NCBI RefSeq assembly: GCF_000023825.1
Contig: NC_013061.1
Coordinates: forward strand, 744,001 to 808,000
Source of the DNA: Pedobacter heparinus DSM 2366
Lineage (GTDB): Bacteria; Bacteroidota; Bacteroidia; Sphingobacteriales; Sphingobacteriaceae
DNA: 64,000 nt
Direction: 5' to 3'
Shown: positions 36,061 through 44,952 of the stretch, in pieces
Layout: each line of letters opens with the position of its first letter
Position numbering within the stretch: the first letter of the stretch is position 1
Position numbers and translations under genes: made by a program
Notes under the pieces: model-generated
What the model was told of the DNA's origin: nothing
Databases searched by the model: none
The model's input: the letters and a program-made list of their open reading frames with translations, nothing else

Positions 36061-36420
36061 TTACCTGGCCAGTTTTGCCTTGGCCAGTTCTGCTGAGGCT
36101 AAAAAGTTTACTAGTTTACCCTTGTTACTCTCGTAAATAAAATCCTTTATACTTTTTCCCGGATACTTATCAAAATCGCCGATGATGAACAATTGCATCC
36201 TGTAATTGGAAAACTTCTGCAGAATTTCTCCGGCAATGCCGGTTTTAAGGTCAAAAAAATCAGGTATGATATGCTGCTCGCCAATAATGATGGCATCAAA
36301 TTCCTGATAATAAAGATCTGCCATGAGTTGTAAGGCTTCTTCAACATTACTGATCAAAATAGTTTCGGCGCTAACTTCGGCAACTTTTTTTGTGCCGGTT
36401 TGATGTGTTTCTATATGCAT
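36061..36420 (-). CDS. DUF4180 family protein
   Basis: The 119-residue protein contains the DUF4180 block FFDLKTGIAGEILQKFSNYR and the following IIGDF and FIYESNKGK segments. It is soluble and its function is not known. It converges on the ABC transporter gene with a 6-bp gap and has a TAnnTTTG box 28 nt upstream. Confidence 0.85.
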   Translation of the reverse strand: MHIETHQTGTKKVAEVSAETILISNVEEALQLMADLYYQEFDAIIIGEQHIIPDFFDLKTGIAGEILQKFSNYRMQLFIIGDFDKYPGKSIKDFIYESNKGKLVNFLASAELAKAKLAR

Positions 36421-36448
36421 GGCTAATTGGTGCTGTTTTTTGAGGAGA

Positions 36449-36456
36449 CAAAGATA
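36449..36456 (-). promoter_or_regulatory. Candidate -7 box of the DUF4180 gene
   Basis: TATCTTTG on the minus strand matches TAnnTTTG, 28 nt before the ATG. Confidence 0.45.
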
Positions 36457-36553
36457 TCATACAATTTTTTAATATTTTGTTTGGACTTTTGAGGGGGCGG
36501 CGGACTAAACAATTTCTGTTCCGGTTTGTTAATCAGATAGATGCGTTTGTCTG

Positions 36554-37996
36554 ATGAAAATACAGCTCAATATATGCCTTATGCTGCTGGGGATATCAAT
36601 TCTTTTGTCCTGTACCGTAAAGCGTGCTGTCGTAAATCCGCCTGTCAGCAACCAGTCGTCAGACCCGGCGCCCCAAAAGTTTGCGATAAAACCAGATTTT
36701 CCTGATTTTGAGCTGGAATTTAAAAAGATACTGGAGCAGCATTCAGCTGATTTAAGTTACCCTGAAGTTATTGAGGCCTTTTATCAACTCCACAAGCTAC
36801 AGCCTGTGCTGGTTCGGCGCTTTATGGCTGAAGGCCAGCTGGATACCCTGTTGTCCAGGCTGGAAGAATCGGCAGAGCATGGCCTGGATCCGGAACTTTT
36901 TTTTACTGCCGGCCTTAAAAAGATGAAGAATAGGCTGAGCAATAAAAAAGCGGGGAATGTATTGAGCAAGTACAGGGACACTGTTGAGCTGGAATTGAAT
37001 GTGGCCAGTTCGCTGTTAAAATACAGCAATGCGTTGCAGTTTGGCCTTACTGATCCACTGAAGATTTATAAGGAATATTTTGCTGAAACCGCCAGGCCTG
37101 ATAGCACTTTTATGATGCAGGTACTGGAGCACAAAGAACTTAAAGGTTATCTGGACAGCATACAGCCAAAATCGGGGCAGTATCTGGCCTTACAGGCGGC
37201 TTTAAAAGCACAGGTGCAAGCTCAGGAAAAGACCATATCCCAAACGGGGGAACTTTTAAAGCTGAACCTGGAACGCCTGCGGTGGAAAAACAGACCTCCA
37301 GGCCTAAAGTATGTTAGGGTCAACATTGCCGATTTTAGCCTGGATGTGATTGATAAGGGGAAGCTGGTACTGCGCATGAAGGTTTGTGTAGGTGAGGCTG
37401 CCAGGCAGACCCCACAGTTGAGCAGTATGATTTACAGCGTACAGGTAAACCCGGTTTGGAACATTCCTGAAAGTATTGCCCGGAATGAGATTATAAAATA
37501 TGCTTCCCGTGATAAATATTACCTGGCCAATAACAGCATCAATGTATTCAAAAATGGTAAGCGGGTGTGGGACCTAGAAGCGATAGACTGGGGTAAGGCC
37601 GAGCCGGGCAGTTACTCTTTTAAACAAAGGCCCGGAATGAAAAATTCACTGGGAAAGATCAAATTTCTGTTTAAAAACGAAAGTAGTGTTTATTTGCACG
37701 ATACGCCTGTTAAATCAGCTTTTAACCAAAAAAACAGGGCCATAAGCCATGGTTGCGTAAGGGTAGAAAAGCCATTGGAGCTCGCTTTTGTCCTTTTCGG
37801 TAAAGGCCCCAAATATGATCAGGTCAAAAATGCCATGCAAAGTGGTTATCCACGCGAAAAATATATTGGCCTGCCAACGGCCATCCCCATTTCCATTGCT
37901 TATTATACCGCACTTGCTGATCAGCAGGGAAAGGTGATCTTTAACAAAGATATTTATGGATTGGATGATATGCTGGCTGAAGAACTTAAAAAATGA
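36554..37996 (+). CDS. L,D-transpeptidase (YcbB-like), lipoprotein
   Basis: The 480-residue protein has a lipoprotein signal (cysteine C20 in SILLSC), a long N-terminal helical region similar to the scaffold of YcbB/LdtD enzymes, and a C-terminal YkuD catalytic domain with H399 and C401 in SHGCVRVEK. The family forms 3-3 crosslinks in peptidoglycan or attaches proteins to it. No clear LysM or peptidoglycan-binding domain is visible. The lipid anchor would place it on the periplasmic side of a membrane. Confidence 0.88.
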   Translation: MKIQLNICLMLLGISILLSCTVKRAVVNPPVSNQSSDPAPQKFAIKPDFPDFELEFKKILEQHSADLSYPEVIEAFYQLHKLQPVLVRRFMAEGQLDTLLSRLEESAEHGLDPELFFTAGLKKMKNRLSNKKAGNVLSKYRDTVELELNVASSLLKYSNALQFGLTDPLKIYKEYFAETARPDSTFMMQVLEHKELKGYLDSIQPKSGQYLALQAALKAQVQAQEKTISQTGELLKLNLERLRWKNRPPGLKYVRVNIADFSLDVIDKGKLVLRMKVCVGEAARQTPQLSSMIYSVQVNPVWNIPESIARNEIIKYASRDKYYLANNSINVFKNGKRVWDLEAIDWGKAEPGSYSFKQRPGMKNSLGKIKFLFKNESSVYLHDTPVKSAFNQKNRAISHGCVRVEKPLELAFVLFGKGPKYDQVKNAMQSGYPREKYIGLPTAIPISIAYYTALADQQGKVIFNKDIYGLDDMLAEELKK

Positions 37997-38009
37997 CCGA
38001 TGGTAATTT

Positions 38010-38042
38010 TTTGCCGGGCAATACCATAAACCCTTATCTTTG
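38010..38042 (+). promoter_or_regulatory. Promoter immediately before the 119-residue protein gene
   Basis: TTTG (38010-38013), 21 nt, TATCTTTG (38035-38042) is a full consensus match. The ATG at 38047 begins 4 nt later, so the transcript would be leaderless or nearly so. Confidence 0.65.
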
Positions 38043-38046
38043 TTTC

Positions 38047-38406
38047 ATGAAAAATGTCAGGTGGATCATTCTCTTTTCGGTCTTATCGCTTTTTAGCGGG
38101 GTTTTCCCTGTTGGCCTGTCTACTTTCAAAGCCCAAAAACATATCACTGAGCGTGTATGGTCTGCCAGGAAGGAAAGTGTTTCCCGCAGGGCCGGTTATC
38201 ATTGGTTACAAATTCAGACAGCCAAACCACCCCTTCATGGTACTTTAAGTGCCAACCACTGTACAGCGCTTTTGCACTATGCCCAACTGACCGGCGTTCG
38301 GTTCATTCATCAGCAAGAGCAGTTTAAGGAGTTGAAAACCAGTGTTTTGATGGTTATACTTTTCACCCCAGCTGCAAAATATCCATGCAGGCCAGCCTTT
38401 GGCTAA
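38047..38406 (+). CDS. Hypothetical protein with N-terminal membrane segment
   Basis: I set the start at 38047 (119 residues) because a consensus promoter ends 4 nt before it; an earlier in-frame ATG at 37993 lies upstream of that promoter. The N-terminus is a signal or anchor (KNVRWIILFSVLSLFSGVFPVGL). The rest is basic with several His and Cys residues and no recognised domain. It may be a lineage-specific orphan; coding status is moderate. Confidence 0.5.
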   Translation: MKNVRWIILFSVLSLFSGVFPVGLSTFKAQKHITERVWSARKESVSRRAGYHWLQIQTAKPPLHGTLSANHCTALLHYAQLTGVRFIHQQEQFKELKTSVLMVILFTPAAKYPCRPAFG

Positions 38407-38483
38407 TTAATTTTCTGATACCTCAGGTAAATTAATTCTGGTCTCCTTACAGGAGGTCATTGCTGAATATTTAAATCTTAAAA

Positions 38484-38684
38484 ATGGAAAGTTTAAAAAA
38501 AGCTTTCAGGTCATTCTGTTTTATATTGATGATCCTGCTGGCTGCTACAGGGATTGGTTTAGCCGGTGGTGTGCCGCTGCCAACCCTCAGAAGACGTGAA
38601 GATAATCCCGTTTCTATTGAATTGTTTGAACTGGATAAAGTAAATGAACAGGCCAATCTGGATGAAGCAGAAGAAAAAACTTAA
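38484..38684 (+). CDS. Small single-span membrane protein
   Basis: The 66-residue protein begins MESLKKAFRSFCFILMILL, has one hydrophobic segment with a Gly-rich end (residues 12-28) and an acidic C-terminal tail. No domain is recognised. It ends 3 bp before the converging OsmC gene. A small hairpin (CTCCTTACAGGAG) lies about 30 bp upstream. Confidence 0.55.
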   Translation: MESLKKAFRSFCFILMILLAATGIGLAGGVPLPTLRRREDNPVSIELFELDKVNEQANLDEAEEKT

Positions 38685-38687
38685 GGA

Positions 38688-39101
38688 TTAAATACTTATC
38701 GAATAAGTGATCTCAACACCTCCTGCTACCAGCATATCGTGTACCGAACAATATTTCTTTACGGCCAGTTCTGCTGCACGTTCTGCCTTTTCCCTGTGAA
38801 TATCCCCTGTAAGGGTAAAAATCATATGGATTTTAGTAAAGATGGTTGGGATCTGTTCCCGGCGTTCGCCTTCTACTGACACGGAAAAATCCCGGATGTC
38901 CTGTTTCTGTTTTTTGAGAATGTTAACCAGGTCGAGCGAGCTGCAGGAAGCCAGTGCCATCAGTACCATTTCCATTGGCCTTACACCCAAACCAAGCCCG
39001 CCAATTTCCGGTGAACCATCTATTTGAACTTTTACAGTTGACGATGGGGCTGAAGCTTCAAAATGTACCGCATCGTTTACTCTCTTTAAATCTACTTTCA
39101 T
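38688..39101 (-). CDS. OsmC family protein
   Basis: The 137-residue protein has the OsmC/Ohr fold layout, with the peroxidatic-type cysteine in LASCSSLDLV and a second cysteine in KKYCSVHDML. Family members reduce organic peroxides or bind related electrophiles using redox-active cysteines. The YhfA-like pattern (GGLGLGVRPMEMVLMALASC) places it in the OsmC rather than Ohr branch. It is cytoplasmic, and no regulator is adjacent. Confidence 0.88.
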   Translation of the reverse strand: MKVDLKRVNDAVHFEASAPSSTVKVQIDGSPEIGGLGLGVRPMEMVLMALASCSSLDLVNILKKQKQDIRDFSVSVEGERREQIPTIFTKIHMIFTLTGDIHREKAERAAELAVKKYCSVHDMLVAGGVEITYSISI

Positions 39102-39455
39102 CTTTTACTGCTATCGTATAATATTGTTTAATTGTCTTCAGGCTGCTTTTGACAGTTGTTCAGCCAGAAATTGATTGTTCAATGTTAAAATTTCAGCTAA
39201 AATACGGGAATTTGGCCTTCATATCAAGTTTGTATGTGTAATCTTAATTTAGTTGAAGATACTGGTTTTGCTGTTTTATGCGTTGTTTAATTTATGGTTT
39301 GGATGTTTTGCAGCTTTTTTTAGTTAATTTACGGGTCTGATTGCGTTTTTTTGCGATATTTAAATTATTTAATTAATTTAGTTCAGCTTTTAGGATGTTT
39401 TTCTTATAAGTAGTTGTCCGGTAGTTGGTCAGAAAGAATGGTTATTTAATAAATT
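39102..39455. other. Regulatory intergenic region upstream of the GH9 fusion gene
   Basis: This 354-bp AT-rich region has no credible gene. It separates divergent osmC and the GH9 fusion gene. It contains the TTTGCTGTTTTATGC element (39267-39281) that also occurs before the ROK operon; I could not pick a clear TAnnTTTG box for the fusion gene. Confidence 0.65.
39267..39281 (+). promoter_or_regulatory. Putative DeoR-type operator, GH9 copy
   Basis: TTTGCTGTTTTATGC is identical over 15 bp to 44984-44998 upstream of the ROK operon. It lies 174 bp before the GH9 fusion start. A looser resemblance (TTTGGATGTTTTGC) begins 31 bp downstream at 39298. Confidence 0.5.
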
Positions 39456-42400
39456 ATGCACAAATATATGGTGATGTACATCCGCAAAATGAGCTTATTT
39501 TTTTCTTTCTGCTTTCTGCTCTATACTTCTCAGGCTGCGGAAAGCAGCGGAGCCTGGATCAGGATCAATCAGCTTGGGTATTTGCCCAAAGGAATTAAAG
39601 TAGCCGTATGGGTAGGTAAGCAAGGTACAGCAGCAGAAACTTTCCAGGTATTGGAAGCCAAAACATCGGCCCTGGTTTTTAGGGGTAAAACAAGTGCAGC
39701 CTACGGAGCTTATGGTCCTTTTAACCAATCTTATCGTCTGAATTTTAGTGCTTTTACCAAACCTGGTCATTATTATATCCAATGTGGCGAGGTTAGATCC
39801 CCTGTCTTCCGGCTGGCGGATAACATTTATGAAGGAACAGCAGATTTTAGCCTCAGGTACATGCGGCAGCAGCGCAGTGGCTTTAACCCCTTTTTAAAAG
39901 ATTCCTGCCATACTAAAGATGGTTTTACGATGTATGGACCTATGCGGGACAGTACACATATAGATGTATCGGGTGGCTGGCACGATGCAACGGATTATCT
40001 GCAGTATGTAACCACTTCGGCAAATGCTACTTATCATTTGCTTGCGGCTTACCGGGATTTCCCGGAAGTATTTTCCGACCGGCACCAGGCCAACGGCCTT
40101 GAAGGGAGCAATGGCACTGCTGATGTATTGGATGAAGCAAAGTGGGGACTGAACTGGCTTTTAAAAATGCATCCTAAAAAGAACTGGATGTTTAACCAGC
40201 TGGCAGACGACCGTGACCATGCAGGTATGCGGCTGCCCAATAAAGACCTGGTTGATTATGGCATGGGCCAGGGAAATGCAAGGGTGGTGTATTTTGCCAA
40301 TGGAGAACCACAGGGATTGGGCAAATATAAAAACCGCTCAACGGGCCTGGCCTCTACAGCTGGTAAGTTTTCAAGTGCCTTCGCTTTGGCGGCTTCAGTC
40401 TATCAAAAAACTGATCCGGGCCTGGCCAAGCTGTTCCGGGAAAAATCATTGTCGGCCTATAGCCTTGGTTTGGCCAGGCCCGGTGTAAGCCAGACAGCCC
40501 CAAACCGGGAGCCTTATTTTTATGAAGAAGACAATTGGGTGGATGATATGGAGCTTGCATCGGCTGCTTTGTACAGGTTAACCGGTGGGCAGCACTACCT
40601 TAAGCAATCGCTCCAATACAGTTTAGCAGAACAGGTTACGCCCTGGATGGGTGCCGATACGGCAAGACACTACCAATGGTACCCGTTTCACAATTTCGGG
40701 CATGCAGAGCTGGCTGCTGCTACCGATGGAAAAACAAAGGCGGCATTGATCGGTTATTACCGGCAGGGAATTGAAAAGGTGCTGGGCAAGGCAAAGCAAA
40801 ATGCTTTTTACCGCGGTGTGCCTTTCATCTGGTGTTCCAATAATTTAACTACCTCTTTTGCCATTCAATGTGCATTGTATAGAAAACTGAGTGGAGATGA
40901 ACAGTATGCCGAGCTGGAACAGGCTTGTGTTGATTGGCTTTTTGGCTGTAACCCATGGGGAAAATGTATGGTATATGGGATGCCGGCCATGGGAGATACC
41001 CCTGGAGATCCGCATTCTTCCTTATCCTATCTGTATCATTATCCCCTGGACGGGGGGCTGGTAGATGGCCCGGTATACGGGAGTATTTTTAAGCACCTGC
41101 GCGGACTGACATTGAGCAAGCCTGATGCCTACGCCGAATTTCAGTCAGACCTGGTGGTTTACCACGACGACAAAGGCGATTACAGTACCAATGAGCCTAC
41201 CATGGATGGCACCGCTTCGCTGGTATACCTGCTGGCCGGCAAAGCCAGTGAAGCCAGACACAACATTACCTTTCCCGAATCTCATGGTGCCATCATCAGA
41301 GGAGATACGAGTTCAAAAAAACTGGCCCTGGTATTTACAGGTGATGAGTTTGGTGATGGGGCTGCATTTATTGCAAATGCTTTAAAACAGGAACAGGTAC
41401 ATGGCTCTTTCTTTTTGACAGGTAATTTTTACCGCAACAAAGATTTTAAAAAGGTGATTGCACAACTGAAACAGGATGGGAATTACCTGGGCTCACATTC
41501 GGACAGGCACCTGCTGTATTGCGACTGGGGCAAAAGGGACAGCCTGCTGGTCACAAAGGCACAATTTGAAAAGGATATTGCAGCCGGATATCTGGAATTG
41601 AAGAAGTTTGGGATTGAGAAAAATCAGGCCCCTTATTTTTTACCACCTTATGAGTGGTATAACGATACCATTGCTTCCTGGACCAGGAGCTTGGACCTTC
41701 ATCTGGTTAATTTTACACCGGGTACCCGTTCCAATGCCGATTATACCTATCCGGAAATGGGGGCTAAATATATCAACAGTGAAACGGTGCAGCAATCTAT
41801 TCTCAATTACGAACAGAAAGACAAGAACGGGTTAAATGGTTTTATTTTATTGGTACACATAGGAACAGACCCCAGAAGGAAGGATAAATTTTATTCCAGG
41901 TTGCCCCGGCTGATCCCTGCTTTAAAAAGCAAGGGCTACCAGTTTGTGCGGATTGACGAATTGCTGAAACAAGAACCCGCCGGTATTCCGGCAGCTTACT
42001 TAAAAGACAGCCTTCCCGCATTGGTTGCAAAATGTAAAAACCTGTTGGACCATGCTTATATGGCCCAGACCCTTATTGCTGAAACGGATACCTTGCCAGG
42101 CTGGGAAGGTTTGCCTGTAAAACTGTATGCCTATAAAACAGGGAAAGACCTGTATACGGGGCAGCCCAAAACAGGTAAGGTATATCTGCTGAACCCTTCG
42201 GCAGAAAAGCTGGCCACCTGGATCATGACCACCTGCTGGGAAGTTAAGAAAAGTGTGGAAGCAAAATACATCAATAAGGTATTTGAAACCATACGTGGAC
42301 AATCGGGTGCCCAATTTCCGGTAAAGGGGGTGGTTTATGAAGACCAGTATACCCGTAATTTTCAGGAGCCATACATTTTTAAAGATGGGGTAACGGTTTA

Positions 42401-42686
42401 TGTGGCCGACAGTACCATGTTCCCGAGAGATAAAACCTGTACCCCCGCGCAGCTGGATTTTTATTTAAGGATTGAAAACAAAGATTTAAAGGCGCAGACC
42501 GGAAGGTACGGCCGCATCATCAGTACCACCAGGGAAATGTATCTCGCCAATGGCGGAACGGCAGATGTGGGCGATGCAGAACACAGGAAAATAAAATGGC
42601 TGGATATTGTAAAAGACCTTTATAAGAAAGCATGGCGGTCGGACAAAAATGAGCTGATGATTGCCTGGGCCAGACAAAACCTGTAA
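39456..42686 (+). CDS. GH9 glycosidase fused to NodB-like deacetylase and an unassigned C-terminal domain
   Basis: This 1076-residue exported protein has four parts. A signal peptide (residues about 12-27) is followed by a cellulase Ig-like N-terminal domain (about 33-120) and a GH9 (alpha/alpha)6 domain (about 125-597) with catalytic D177/D180 in GGWHDATDY and acid E580 in STNEPTMDG. A NodB-type deacetylase-like domain (about 620-835) has D630 in FTGDEFGDG and H681/H685 in HSDRH. Residues about 880-1076 form a domain I do not recognise. It probably trims an acetylated beta-glycan or oligosaccharide in the periplasm or at the surface. GH9 includes cellulases and exo-glucosaminidases, so the substrate is open. 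Several in-frame ATGs exist (39456, 39468, 39474, 39489). Confidence 0.85.
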   Translation: MHKYMVMYIRKMSLFFSFCFLLYTSQAAESSGAWIRINQLGYLPKGIKVAVWVGKQGTAAETFQVLEAKTSALVFRGKTSAAYGAYGPFNQSYRLNFSAFTKPGHYYIQCGEVRSPVFRLADNIYEGTADFSLRYMRQQRSGFNPFLKDSCHTKDGFTMYGPMRDSTHIDVSGGWHDATDYLQYVTTSANATYHLLAAYRDFPEVFSDRHQANGLEGSNGTADVLDEAKWGLNWLLKMHPKKNWMFNQLADDRDHAGMRLPNKDLVDYGMGQGNARVVYFANGEPQGLGKYKNRSTGLASTAGKFSSAFALAASVYQKTDPGLAKLFREKSLSAYSLGLARPGVSQTAPNREPYFYEEDNWVDDMELASAALYRLTGGQHYLKQSLQYSLAEQVTPWMGADTARHYQWYPFHNFGHAELAAATDGKTKAALIGYYRQGIEKVLGKAKQNAFYRGVPFIWCSNNLTTSFAIQCALYRKLSGDEQYAELEQACVDWLFGCNPWGKCMVYGMPAMGDTPGDPHSSLSYLYHYPLDGGLVDGPVYGSIFKHLRGLTLSKPDAYAEFQSDLVVYHDDKGDYSTNEPTMDGTASLVYLLAGKASEARHNITFPESHGAIIRGDTSSKKLALVFTGDEFGDGAAFIANALKQEQVHGSFFLTGNFYRNKDFKKVIAQLKQDGNYLGSHSDRHLLYCDWGKRDSLLVTKAQFEKDIAAGYLELKKFGIEKNQAPYFLPPYEWYNDTIASWTRSLDLHLVNFTPGTRSNADYTYPEMGAKYINSETVQQSILNYEQKDKNGLNGFILLVHIGTDPRRKDKFYSRLPRLIPALKSKGYQFVRIDELLKQEPAGIPAAYLKDSLPALVAKCKNLLDHAYMAQTLIAETDTLPGWEGLPVKLYAYKTGKDLYTGQPKTGKVYLLNPSAEKLATWIMTTCWEVKKSVEAKYINKVFETIRGQSGAQFPVKGVVYEDQYTRNFQEPYIFKDGVTVYVADSTMFPRDKTCTPAQLDFYLRIENKDLKAQTGRYGRIISTTREMYLANGGTADVGDAEHRKIKWLDIVKDLYKKAWRSDKNELMIAWARQNL

Positions 42687-42711
42687 ATTTCTTTCATTTT
42701 ATCATTATACT

Positions 42712-42719
42712 TAGCTTTG
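42712..42719 (+). promoter_or_regulatory. Candidate -7 box of the AraC regulator gene
   Basis: TAGCTTTG matches TAnnTTTG and ends 17 nt before the ATG at 42737. Confidence 0.5.
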
Positions 42720-42736
42720 TTGCAAAGATGTAGCGT

Positions 42737-43519
42737 ATGCGTATACAATTATATGATATTGTTCCCGCTCTGCAGCCCTATATAAAGCTGATATGTGCTA
42801 TGGAATGTGACGAAGAGGCAGATACACAACATATTAGGGTGCTGCCCGATACCTGTGTTGAACTTTTTGTGAATTATACGAGTTCACCGGTAGCAATTAT
42901 TGACAACAAATTGCATAAGCGGAGCATCATTACCTTTCGCATGAGCCGTCATACAGACGTGCAGATGCGTAAGGGAGCTGGTTGCCTTGCGATATGTTTT
43001 TATCCGGGAATGGCATGCAGCTTCTTTCAGGTTCCGATGAATCTGTTAACTGATACTACCCTGGCCTTATACGATATATGGCATGAAATGGCTACAGAAA
43101 TAGAGGACAGGCTGGCAGGCAGCCTTAATGATGATGAACGTGTAGAGATAGTGCAAAAATATTTGTTGCAACAGTTAGTTCTGGACAAACACGATGTGCA
43201 TGTGGCCTATTGCCTGAGCCGGGCACAGCTTTCGGGTGGACTAATGTCTGTAAGCATGCTCGCGAATGATACAGGCCTCAGCCAACGGCATCTTTCACGA
43301 AAGTTTCAGCATTGTGTAGGCTTATCGCCGAAAGAATATTTGCGTGTATGCAGGTTTATCCGGTCATTGGATCATTTGAAAAAATATCCTGAGCACTCAC
43401 TTACTGAAGTTGCTTACGAAAGTGGATATTACGACCAGGCACATTTTAACCGCGATTATAGAACCTATACTGGCCATACACCGGCTGAGGTGGCGAATTC
43501 GCAGTACATACTGTACTAA
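42737..43519 (+). CDS. AraC family transcriptional regulator
   Basis: The 260-residue protein has an N-terminal sensing region (residues 1-150, including a DUF6597-like VLPDTCVELFVNY segment) and a C-terminal double helix-turn-helix (about 165-258) with ANDTGLSQRHLSRKF and the AraC signature YESGYYDQAHFNRDYRTYTGHTP. It likely responds to a small molecule. The neighbour at 43585 may be a target. Its relation to the adjacent GH9 fusion gene is not established. Confidence 0.88.
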   Translation: MRIQLYDIVPALQPYIKLICAMECDEEADTQHIRVLPDTCVELFVNYTSSPVAIIDNKLHKRSIITFRMSRHTDVQMRKGAGCLAICFYPGMACSFFQVPMNLLTDTTLALYDIWHEMATEIEDRLAGSLNDDERVEIVQKYLLQQLVLDKHDVHVAYCLSRAQLSGGLMSVSMLANDTGLSQRHLSRKFQHCVGLSPKEYLRVCRFIRSLDHLKKYPEHSLTEVAYESGYYDQAHFNRDYRTYTGHTPAEVANSQYILY

Positions 43520-43584
43520 TGTCCGTTTTGTACAATTTTTGATCATTGAAACTATGCAATTTTGATGTTTAAAACATTAACGAT

Positions 43585-44121
43585 ATGCGTAAAATAATAT
43601 TAGGATTAGCTGTAACATTGGATGGCTATATTGAAGGGCCTAACGGAGAATTTGACTGGTGTTTTACAGACCAGGACTATGGTTTGAAAGCGTTTTTTAC
43701 CCGTATAGATGCTATCTTTATTGGCCGTAAAAGCTACGAAATGGCTCAGCAATATGCGGATAGCAACAATGGGGAGTTGGTGCCGGGTATGCCGGCAATG
43801 GTAGAGTATGTATTTTCTAATACGCTGAAATCGGTAAAAGAAGGTGCTGAGCTTATAGCTGGGGATAGTATTGCCGAAGCAGGAAGGATTAAGGCGCAAC
43901 CAGGGAAAGATATATGGTTATTTGGTGGTGCCTCGCTTACCGATGCCTTAATGAAAGAAGGATTGGTAGATGAGTTATGGATGTCGGTGCATCCTATACT
44001 CCTTGGTAACGGTAAACCCTTATTCCGTACGCAGGATACCCGTACGCAATTAACGCTGCTGGAAAGCAAAACTTATGAAACCGGCCTGGTATCGCTTCGT
44101 TACAGCATCAAAAAAGAGTAA
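43585..44121 (+). CDS. Dihydrofolate reductase family protein (RibD C-terminal-like)
   Basis: The 178-residue protein begins MRKIILGLAVTLDGYIEGPNGEFDW and has FIGRKSYEMAQQY and IWLFGGASLTDALMKEGLVDE, which place it in the RibD_C/DHFR-like reductase superfamily. Such proteins bind NADPH, but their substrates vary and most are uncharacterised. It follows the AraC gene by 65 bp. It converges directly on the first DeoR gene with no gap. Confidence 0.85.
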   Translation: MRKIILGLAVTLDGYIEGPNGEFDWCFTDQDYGLKAFFTRIDAIFIGRKSYEMAQQYADSNNGELVPGMPAMVEYVFSNTLKSVKEGAELIAGDSIAEAGRIKAQPGKDIWLFGGASLTDALMKEGLVDELWMSVHPILLGNGKPLFRTQDTRTQLTLLESKTYETGLVSLRYSIKKE

Positions 44122-44865
44122 CTATAACATGATGATGTTGTTACGGTATCCTTCCAGCTGTTCATCTTCAGGATCTAATTCTGTAATCAGGTGATGGATT
44201 TTTTTGCTGTCGCATACCCGCATTTTATGTGTGGAATTCAGCTTCTCGGAAATGGTCAGCACTACCAGTTTGGCAGCAGATTTGATCATTGCTTTTTTTA
44301 CCTGGGCAACCCGCCAGTCTATCTCGGTTAGACCTTCATTTGCATCAATCGCATTTGCTCCCAGAAAGCAGAGGTCAACATTGATGTCATTGAGCTCAGT
44401 GACCGGTTTTTCACCGATGCAGATCTGTGCCGACATGTCCAGCTGTCCGCCAATCAGCACTACAGTCAGTAAAGGGTATTCAGCAAGCTCCAGAGAGATA
44501 GAGGGACTAATGGTGAAGAAGGTGGCTTCAAGCGTCTTGGGAATGAGCTTTACCATTTCCATCATTGTCGTGCCTCCTTCTGTGAGTACGATGATGCCAT
44601 TCCTGAGTAATGAAACCGCTTTTTTTGCAATTTCCTGCTTGGCTTCCCTGGCATAGACCCGGGCTTCCTGTTTGGGGAAATGGTAGGAAATTGACAATGC
44701 CCCGCCATGGGTTTTGATGACCTGTCCCTGAGCTGCCAGTTCAGACAGATCGCGACGGATCGTGTCTTCAGATACTTTAAGCTCCACGCTAAGATGAGAA
44801 GACAACACCTTGTTGTGTAAATTTATCTGTTTAATGATTTGGGTATGACGCTCTTTTTTTAACAT
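44122..44865 (-). CDS. DeoR/GlpR family transcriptional repressor (copy 1)
   Basis: The 247-residue protein has an N-terminal DeoR helix-turn-helix (residues about 6-55, ending SEDTIRRDLSELAAQGQVIKTHGGA). Its C-terminal sugar-phosphate sensor domain contains TEGGTTMMEM and FLGANAIDANEGLTEID. DeoR regulators release DNA on binding a phosphorylated sugar. The gene is divergent from the ROK operon, with a 181-bp region holding repeats that could be its operators. It is clearly paralogous to the regulator at 47962-48705, of identical length. Confidence 0.9.
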   Translation of the reverse strand: MLKKERHTQIIKQINLHNKVLSSHLSVELKVSEDTIRRDLSELAAQGQVIKTHGGALSISYHFPKQEARVYAREAKQEIAKKAVSLLRNGIIVLTEGGTTMMEMVKLIPKTLEATFFTISPSISLELAEYPLLTVVLIGGQLDMSAQICIGEKPVTELNDINVDLCFLGANAIDANEGLTEIDWRVAQVKKAMIKSAAKLVVLTISEKLNSTHKMRVCDSKKIHHLITELDPEDEQLEGYRNNIIML

Positions 44866-44874
44866 ATACTTAAC

Positions 44875-44939
44875 GCAAACTTTAAGCTAAGTTAATATTA
44901 TTTATAAAATGTTATTGTTTTTTGAGGCTTAATGTTTGC
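44875..44939. repeat. Inverted repeat in the DeoR1-ROK intergenic region
   Basis: GCAAACTTTAAGC (44875-44887) is matched in reverse complement at 12 of 13 positions by GCTTAATGTTTGC (44927-44939), with a 39-nt spacer. It starts 9 bp upstream of the DeoR1 start codon and could be an autoregulatory operator. Confidence 0.6.
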
Positions 44940-44952
44940 CTTGCATTGTCTT

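Noticed and set aside
36428..36444. TGCTGTTTTTTG resembling the DeoR-type element, upstream of the DUF4180 gene
   Set aside because: Only a short T-rich part matches and the second half of the motif is absent; consistent with chance in AT-rich DNA.
42728..42733. ATG at 42728 as AraC start
   Set aside because: It is followed directly by TAG; the frame with the AraC domain starts at 42737.
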